This document shows positions 57,151 through 64,000 of a stretch of 64,000 bases of DNA, one piece after another (the first letter of the stretch is position 1; every line of letters starts with the position of its first letter). The notes below the pieces were generated by a model. That model ran no database searches. It saw only the letters and a list, made by a program, of their open reading frames with translations, and was not told the origin of the DNA. Source of the DNA: Pleurodeles waltl (Eukaryota > Chordata > Amphibia > Caudata > Salamandridae); contig NC_090439.1 in assembly GCF_031143425.1 (NCBI RefSeq), positions 351,348,027 through 351,412,026 of the forward strand, read 5' to 3'. The position numbers and the translations under genes are program-made.

Positions 57151-57208
57151 GACCAACATGTTTCTGCCCTCACTAAGTGCTGGTAGGTCAGGGGCATTCG
57201 TCAGGGTC
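57151..57208 (-). ncRNA. Hammerhead-ribozyme-like motif, left arm
   Basis: This is the mirror copy of 57501-57558 on the minus strand, by virtue of the palindrome. It has the same core, stems and cleavage-site bases. Confidence 0.45.
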
Positions 57209-57500
57209 GGAGCACACGCGATAGGTGAGGTGCTCAAAGTGAAAAATGTATGGCCTACCTGAACAGGTAGTTCACAGTGGGGTAGGTCTAAAATAGCCCG
57301 TAGTTGGGGGCGATTTGCCTCTGGTCTGGCTAGTGCCGGGGGGGGGGGTTTCCCTTGTAGTCACACTCACTCCAAAGGGAATACCATGGGGGGTACCTAC
57401 ATGCCGGAGCCAGGCCGCTCCGGCATATAGGTACCCCCCCATGGTATTCCCTTTGGAGTGAGTGTGACTACAAGGGCACCTCACCTATCGCGTGTGCTCC

Positions 57501-57558
57501 GACCCTGACGAATGCCCCTGACCTACCAGCACTTAGTGAGGGCAGAAACATGTTGGTC
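57501..57558 (+). ncRNA. Hammerhead-ribozyme-like motif, right arm
   Basis: Stem I is GACC (57501-57504) with GGTC (57555-57558). The core CTGACGA is at 57505-57511, an extra A at 57512. Stem II is TGCCC (57513-57517) with GGGCA (57540-57544). GAAA is at 57545-57548 and CATGTT at 57549-57554. The stems differ in sequence from those at 6381-6439 but pair equally well, while the core and CATGTT are the same. Stem I is only 4 bp and helix III is minimal, so activity alone is doubtful. Confidence 0.5.
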
Positions 57559-57571
57559 TTACGTATTCCTT

Positions 57572-58396
57572 AAAAGTCACTTAGTGAGGGAAGAGTTGAG
57601 GACACTTCATTAACTCCTGGTAAGGAAGCGTGTTAGGTTTAAGGCTCTTTGGTAGGTGTTTAAAACCTTCCATCAGCTGGGCCCTAATTACCTTAGGTTA
57701 GCCCTTACCTGGTACATCCCCAGCAGGTCATTGAGATCTACCAGTCAGAAGAAGGTAAATGTAACTAGGGTCAGCAAGCAAGATGGGGGGAAGAGCCTTT
57801 TCTGTAGATGTGGCCAGGATATGGATTAAGCTGCCTGGCGCTATATTAGAGGAACAGATTCCCAAATGATTTTTTGAAGGCTGGTAAAATCTTGTCTGTT
57901 TTCATCAGTGTAAGGGCTACTGATATTCCCTTGCTTTGGCGCTCCTTACTGAGTTTGTTCCTGCCTTTTACCTGGTGCAGCGTTTTGATGTTTTCAGGTT
58001 TAATGCTCCTTATAATGCAAAATACAAATACAAATAGAAATTCTCCAAACATTTCACTAATTTCTTGTGTGCTGTACTGTGCATCACACAGTGTGCAAAA
58101 TGTACTTAAAAGTGTCTAAGCATAGGATTGTACCAGAAGTGTATCCGTCCAGTGTGAAATGTATGGAATCCACTATTTGTATATTATTATTATCTATGGA
58201 TGATCACTACTCAACAGAGATTTTGACAATACATTTGCCCAGAATAGAGCCTAGAAGCATATAAAATATCCAAAAGACCGGCTGCTGAGTCAAAGTGAAT
58301 GTGTGGCCCTATCTTGTTATAGAGTGCTATAGAAGCCTGAGGTCATCTTATGTCAATATGTATTCTGGGTGTTTATTACTCTTTGACCCTCATTAA
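57572..58396. other. Intron, nothing recognised
   Basis: The first 40 bp repeat CACTTAGTGAGGG from the palindrome. The rest has short frames only (57874-58264) without domains. Confidence 0.4.
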
Positions 58397-59095
58397 GGCC
58401 CAGATTTATGGCAAAGTGGCGACAGTGCGGTGCTGCACAAATAATAGCAGCACCGTGCCACTTTTGAAATGCAGTGATGTGCCGTATTTAGAGGAAAACA
58501 GCACACCCCTGGGTTTCCCCCTGCATCAGTGCTGAATTAGGCAGCCTGCACCAACGCAGGCATGCTTGCACACCGTGCAAGGGTGTCTGTGTTGAGGAGA
58601 TAGATTGTTTATGTGCAGAAAGGTGTTCCTTCCTACACATAAACAATCAATATTGGCAGATTTGGCACTTCTATGAGTGCTGAAAAAATGTAACACACAT
58701 AGAAGTACCAAAGCTTCATTTTGGCATGATTGTTTATTTGCAGGAAGGGACACCTTATCATATAAACATTCATCTGTGGCATTTTGCTTCTTCTGTGTGT
58801 ACTGCATATTGCAGCACACATAGAGAAAGCAAAAAAACAAGGAGGAATAAAAGCTTTTCTCCTCGTTTCCAGGGATGGCACTATTTTTTGGGGCTGCCAC
58901 AGATTTACGATTTCTCATAAATCTGGACTAGCATCAAAAGCAATTGGTGTTGCAATGGAGCACCCACAAAAACACCCATTGCATGCCCCTCTGATGCAGA
59001 AAACTGCATGGAGGGGCCCATATTTACAAAAAGGCTTAATACCACAAAAAGTGGCATTACACCTCCTTGTAAATGTGGACCAGTGGTTAGCACCA
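58397..59095. repeat. MITE-like family B, best preserved copy
   Basis: The left end GGCCCAGATTTATGGC follows TAA (58394-58396), resembling Harbinger termini. Internal hairpins include GATTGTTTATGTGCAG / ACACATAAACAATC and a second pair with TTCTGTGTGTACTGC / GCAGCACACATAGA. The right part (58880-59090) matches 9060-9290. The right terminus is uncertain, near CTTGTAAATGTGGACC. No coding region. Confidence 0.55.
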
Positions 59096-60238
59096 GAGTG
59101 ATGAAAAGTGACGCTTTGATGGCACTAATGTCTATGAACCTGGAATCATCCTCAAAATCCAGATCTGACAATTCCAGGCTCATTGGCCCTGAACTCAAAC
59201 GCTTCAGAGAAAATGTGGGTTGTGCAACCAGCTGCCCCCACCTGTCCTTATACTGGGGTTTAGGGGAGAAATAAAAGCTCCCCTCAGCTGAAGTTAAAGT
59301 AACTGTGCTCTCCTGCCACACTTGCCCTGCGCCTGCTTGAATCACACTAGAGCCAAGGTTAACGTTTCTATAATGTTTACCACCTACTCCAACCACGTCA
59401 TAGACGTTTGTGGATTTGACTCTGTAATTTTCCTGGGGAGGGAAAAACATCCAGAATTGAACTCGGTGTTATTAGGTCCACATGTTATTCTCCATTCCAG
59501 GAAAAACATTTTTAATCCCGTTATCTCAGGGAAAATACCAGCTGCTAATGTAAATTCCATCCTTGGCGTTTTACAGTGGAGATAACGTGGAATTTAGAAT
59601 GAGGCTCTTTATTTTCTCTGCTTCCCTCATCATACCTTTTGTGGCTGATTGTTCCACTCCGTTGTCCTCATTCTTCTACCTAATGCACAAATACCAATGC
59701 TTTATTCCCACAATGAGAATGACTGTTACACGGGTATTGTTAAATCTGGCACGTGGTACAGCATGACTGTAGCTTTGGTATGCTTGATGGATTGGATATA
59801 AACAAAAAGATTTTTTTTAAAGTGAAAAATCCAGTCTGCGATTTTGTAATATGATCGTTTTTCTACTAACACCCTTAGTAATCCCTAGAATGTGGGGAAT
59901 TACTGCAGGAAAAGTTTTAACACCCGATTGCCACGGTAATTCTCTATTTCAATTGATTCTCCACGCAAAGGCTATTTTAGCTGTCCTAACAGTTGTAATC
60001 CTGATTTAGCTAGCTCTAGCAACTATTTTACTGGTCAAATGGGTAATTACTCAATACTAATAATGTGGCTAAATGTCAGATGCGCTCGTCTGTGTCGATT
60101 TACAATTCTGAAAGGACGGGATCTTGTCTCTACGTTAGGTTGTTAAACGTGTATCATCATCCTCTTTGTGGCTGTGGAATACTTGTGAATTTTTGTGTGC
60201 TACTTTTTGACATTGATTACATTTTTATTGTGTTACAG
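59096..60238. other. Intron between exons B and C
   Basis: The open frame at 59563-59766 follows a TTTTACAG, but its phase and hydrophobic composition do not fit the host protein, and skipping it gives a perfect join from exon B to exon C. Nothing else is recognised. Confidence 0.45.
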
Positions 60239-60266
60239 GAAAGGAGAAATGGTTGCTGTTTCCACG
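60239..60266 (+). CDS. Host gene exon C, 28-nt microexon-like (unrecognised protein)
   Basis: It lies between acceptor TTATTGTGTTACAG and donor GTAAGAAC. The first G completes ATG with exon B, then KGEMVAVST is read and the exon ends on a codon boundary. The size is small for an internal exon. The phase agrees with exon B (2 bases carried) and exon D (none carried). Only 216 bp of intron separate it from exon D, a contrast with the 50-kb intron upstream. Confidence 0.72.
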
Positions 60267-60482
60267 GTAAGAACACTTCGGCATGACTTAGTAGAAACAC
60301 AAGAGCATATTTACATTTTTTTGACGTGGAAGCCGGGTTTAATCCCGTTATTTTCATTATGTAATCATGTAATATTAACATAACAAAATAAACATAACAA
60401 TGCACTTTTGTAATAAAATATGTTTCAGAAGAAAGGGTGGGCTTTCTGATCTTGTACTTTCTTCCTTTCTTCCTCACTCTAG

Positions 60483-60622
60483 CTTTTCCCAATCTACGCC
60501 AAGAAATCCACCTTTTTGGTGGATAGATTTCATGATTACTTTCTTGGTGGATTAGATGATATGGCGTTTTGGGCCACACAGATTTATCAGCTAACAAGCT
60601 TCATGTTGGAAAATGGGACAAG
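60483..60622 (+). CDS. Host gene exon D (unrecognised protein)
   Basis: A 140-nt exon between acceptor CCTCACTCTAG and donor GTAAGTTA. It reads 46 open codons: LFPIYAKKSTFLVDRF, HDYFLGGLDDMAFWATQIYQ and LTSFMLENGT, with AG carried into the next exon. The protein is amphipathic and helical, with many aromatics. I compared it mentally with common enzyme and scaffold families and cannot name it. The downstream exon is not found in the remaining 3.4 kb. Confidence 0.82.
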
Positions 60623-61980
60623 GTAAGTTAGGGAGTATTTTCACCTTTGACAGTCGCCAGGAATGCTGTGTTTAAGGAAGATCCACAGTGCACATGTGGA
60701 TAATCTCAGACTCGCCAGGTGTCTCTGTGTCAGCACAGTTGAAAAGACATATATTTTATTTGGCCCTAGCTTCTCTGTGGTCATTCTTACAGTCTGCGAG
60801 TGATTATAGAAATATAGACAAACAGAAATCAGATATTGATTAGGACCAATAGGCCCATTCAGAATCCCCATCACCCACCTGTTGATAGCCTCCATTTGTG
60901 TGCCATTTGCTCTCTTGATTCTATTCCAGGTATTGCTCCTTGATTCTATTCCAGCTATTTTTTGAATTGCCTCATTAAAACTATTTTACGGACATAAATT
61001 ACACTTTCGATTGCAAAAAAAGCTTCCTAGTTACATAACTCGAAAGTTCCGATTTAAAGAATCAGTATTTGACCTATTTTCTACCTAATGCTACTCAAGG
61101 TTTGTGTAAAATCTACAATTTACATGGATTCCTGATTTAATAACTATAAGTTGAGGGGATGGAACATGAATATTACGAAAGGGGGAGGAGATCGCAAACA
61201 ATAAAAGTAGATTTTCACACGGAACTCACAGAGTCAACTTTTGTGGCAAAAATATGCTTGCGTAGGAGTAGGTCTGGAAATCGGATGTTAACATGGTGAA
61301 AAGCTTTTCTATGTATGGATAATAGTTTCATTGTGGAGCCAAAAATTATGGAAAAGTAAAAGGCACCAGTATATGACTCCTTCATACTTTCTTCTGTGGG
61401 TTCTTTGCATTGCAGACAATTCTCAGGTACCAGAGTGGGGACAAAATTAATATGGATTAATATTGATAGTGTTGATTTTTAGACATACTTTTTGTGGATC
61501 CTCTAAAATGAGAAAATCTCTAAAATCATAGAGGGATTGTGTAGATTTACTGATTTTAGTTGTGTGATTCAGCCACACAAGCCTACATCACAAGCAGTGA
61601 GGAAACATTCCATCAGTATTCCTGCACTCCTAAGTACTGATACCACAGCTGTTGATACTTCCAGGCAGAGGGTATTCTTGACCATTACTAGATTGTCCCT
61701 GAGAAATTAGAAATTCTATGCAGGAGTGGATATCTGTGCATGGTATTCAGGAATCGATATATCTGCATGGTAGTCTTTGCTTGTGAGTCAGTTTATAAAG
61801 AGACAATTCGGCTGAGTAAGGCAGGTAGAATGTCCATGTGAAAAACTTAAGAGCCCAGGTTTTCTTGGAGTATTTTAGTTCCTGATGGGGACAGCAAATC
61901 TCATTATTATCTCATCGGGAATTACAGCCCAGTTATACTCTGGTTCACTGGGTGTTCTCAAGCACGTATGCTACTTAGCC
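60623..61980. other. Intron downstream of exon D, nothing recognised
   Basis: AT-rich sequence with no exon candidate that has both acceptor and donor in phase 2. Confidence 0.4.
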
Positions 61981-62300
61981 ACTCCTTTTAAAGATTCACC
62001 AAATTTGTAGTTAAAATATATCTCCTAGCTCTTGGAGCACTCTTCGACACAAAGATATTTGCCTTATATGCTGCATCTATTCCTTTTAGAAATGTGAATA
62101 CATTTATCATATATGGTTTCCTCAAAGCCTCCATGCTTTGGCAATCCAAGCTAATGTAATGTAAAGCTGTTTTCGCCATAAGAGTTTCACTGTAGCCTAG
62201 CAGGAGATCCGTAGCCATGAGTATAGGTTAATGAGGAGGATTGCACATGACAACAATGCAAGTGGTTTTTGGAAGAAGGTTGGGGTGAGTTTTTCTGAAG
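61981..62300 (-). pseudogene. Possible LINE C-terminal fragment
   Basis: The minus-strand frame 61988-62218 reads LRKPYMINVFTFLKGIDAAYK and SAPRARRYIL, a pattern seen at the end of ORF2 in I/Vingi-like LINEs, where a helix follows the zinc motif. No zinc motif is found with it. Weak call. Confidence 0.3.
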
Positions 62301-62671
62301 AATTCGGTTAAAAAGTTGTACACAGTATTTTAATAATATGTTTTAGTTATATTATTCTACCTCCACCCTAAAAATATTTCAGGCAAATGTATTGATACTG
62401 CCAATGCACAGGGTGACAGTCCTAATGAGGAGCTGTGTTACTGTCCATGCCACGTGCTGGTGATGTATTTTAAACCGTAGCAGACCTGGAAGATACTATC
62501 ATACTCCCCAAACTTATGGTAGCCCCTCTGAGAAGTAGTGGTTTAACCCCAAAGTCACAAGTTTAAAACCCATCATGTCCATCCAGTCTGTCAATAGAAA
62601 TAGCTTCAATAGACCACTCAATTTGGGAACTAATTACAAAAGTAAATATGCATGTCTATATTTACCTTTGT
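62301..62671. other. Intron, nothing recognised
   Basis: Spacer between a possible LINE fragment and the 3' end of LINE C. Confidence 0.4.
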
Positions 62672-64000
62672 GTATATGTATAAAATTTTATTTCGGCATC
62701 AAGTACCATAAAAGTCATATAACACCACAATAAATAATCAATTAAGAATCACAAAATAAAAATGTGATTACAATAAATAAAAACGATCCACAGAGAGCAA
62801 TACAATAAAAACAGTCCCAAAATACAGCATGGGAGCTGGAAAGTGCAATTAGGACTACAGAGACATAGGAGCTAGGCAATCTTGACCAATTTCCTTTTGA
62901 TGTGCCACATTCCTCCAAGGAATTTAGCAACTGCAACAGCAATGGACAGACTCAAGACTGATTTTAAAATCCTCATGGCTGCAACATGATTTCGGGTCCA
63001 CAGCCGTTTGCAGGTTGGCACAAGCCATTTCCTACATAAAGGAGTGTAAGATGGGCATACAAAGAAAACAAGGGTGGTTGACTCCTGGAACAGATTGCAG
63101 CTAGGACATGACTTATTGGTAGGGGCCCTATTCTGCCATCTAGTAGCAAAAGTTTTAAGAGGGAGGGAACCAAATCTAAATTACATATAGAGCATCCAGT
63201 CAGTCAGATATAGAATGCTATCCAGGTAAGGTTCTAGCAACCAAGTAGACTTAAAGTCCAGAAACTCGCTAGTTAGTCACCTTAATGAGAGCGAGTGAGG
63301 TATAGACTGCATTAACCACTCCCAGTAACAAGACTTCACTCTCTTTAGTCGGTGATGACCCTGTGTATGGAGTTCCATGAGTCTCCCAGCCCAATCGCAA
63401 TCAATGATAACTTGACTGAGTTGATCCACTGGCTCTTATTGGAGGTATCAAAAGAACAAACTTCCCTGAACGTTGTGGCATAGGAGGAAAGTTCGGGAGT
63501 TGCCATGGTTCTCCTCCAAAACAGCAACGCTCTAAGACCAACTATGGCAGCTAATGGTTTACAGGCCAGATCCAAATGCAAAGGAAGAAGCGGAGAACTC
63601 AGGGCAGGGAGGTGAGCTTTCTCATGAATGTGTTTTCTCTACGGGTGAGCTCCTTTACATCCTCAAAGCCCCAGAGTTCAGCCCCGTAAAGTACTGAGCT
63701 GACAGACTTCATGTTATAAATCTGGAGAGCAGCAAATATTGGTTGTGTAGAGAATGCATGGTGATCCCTTAGAAGTACGCCCACCAGCTGGCTAAATTTT
63801 AATGATATAGAATTAATATGGGTTTTCCAGGACAATGAGTCTGATAGTTTGATCCCCAAATATTCAAAGGTGTTAACTCATTTTAATTTAGACCCACCTA
63901 GAGAAATGTACCCCCTGTATATTCTGTGTGGGTTAATAACCATGAACTTGGTTTTGAAGGTGTTTATTTCGAAGCCTCTCTTGAGGCAGAAATCGTCAAA
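62672..64000 (-). mobile_element. LINE C: 3' part of a LINE related to LINE A, cut by window edge
   Basis: The minus strand matches LINE A: 63345-63859 reads SVLYGAELWGFEDVKELTRRE and LHLDLACKPLAAIVGLRALLF, parallel to 15020-15574. A CPSC zinc motif lies near 63110, and a 3' end with TGCCGAAATAAAATTTTATAC is at about 62680. The RT palm begins beyond the right edge (GFEINTFKTKFMVINP-like reading near 63940). Frames are shifted a few times. Tail bases here are TATACATATACAC, unlike the ATG tail of LINE A. Confidence 0.8.

Larger units (their letters stand above)
57138..57571. repeat. Nested fold-back palindrome with hammerhead-like motifs
   Basis: Outer arms 57138-57233 and 57476-57571 (about 96 bp) are near-perfect inverted repeats. 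Inner arms 57352-57410 and about 57417-57476 form a second palindrome around CCGGAGCCAGGCCGCTCCGG. On the right the inner and outer arms are contiguous, but on the left 118 bp (57234-57351) separate them. Each outer arm contains a hammerhead-like core. It may be an inverted pair of Penelope-like element ends, or a fold-back transposon; no duplication was found. Confidence 0.8.

Noticed and set aside
59563..59766. Possible exon after TTTTACAG with a hydrophobic frame
   Set aside because: It has no donor in phase, and exon B joins exon C directly with a perfect codon. The frame ends in a stop.

Overview
The window looks like intron-dominated DNA from a very large vertebrate genome, most likely a salamander and probably a newt such as Pleurodeles. 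This is an inference from three things: tiny exons separated by one enormous intron, a dense and nested retrotransposon load (L1, a second LINE clade, DIRS, Gmr1-like Ty3/Gypsy with very long LTRs), and abundant Harbinger-type MITEs. No bacterial-style operons, rRNA, tRNA genes or CRISPR arrays are present.

Host gene. Four phase-compatible exons on the + strand (3951-4005, 54491-54598, 60239-60266, 60483-60622) read through as one open protein segment of about 110 residues with good splice sites. The first two are separated by an intron of about 50.5 kb that holds almost everything else. I do not recognise the protein.

Layout. 1-3.95 kb: a preceding intron with an unclassified repeat carrying a hAT-type MITE with a perfect 8-bp duplication. 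5.5-9.3 kb: clustered copies of one MITE-like family, a hammerhead-ribozyme-like motif (6381-6439) and a palindromic MITE. 11.5-14.4 kb: a degenerate tandem repeat and two L1 3' fragments. 14.4-25.6 kb: one minus-strand LINE split by two Harbinger-type MITEs, one of which is itself split by a truncated Gmr1-like LTR element with an open gag. 25.9-30.9 kb: a decayed minus-strand L1. 31-32.5 kb: a probable CR1/L2-like relic. 33.7-41.9 kb: a minus-strand Gmr1-like element whose integrase lies upstream of reverse transcriptase, with a MITE in its LTR. 42.2-47.1 kb: a decayed DIRS element with a MITE inside. 47.7-48.1 kb: a CATC-rich array. 48.4-51.1 kb: an internally deleted LINE with four 5' monomers. 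51.4-51.7 kb: a SINE. After the second exon: an LTR fragment, an L1 fragment, a fold-back palindrome with the hammerhead-like motif in both arms, a MITE-like copy, the last two exons, and a third LINE copy running off the right edge.

None of the mobile elements looks autonomous: every coding region has frameshifts, stops or truncations. Most of the large ones lie antisense to the host gene. The main items for follow-up are the covarying hammerhead-like motifs, the integrase-before-RT order, the LINE 5' monomers with YY1-like sites, and the nested insertion that gives a relative age order.
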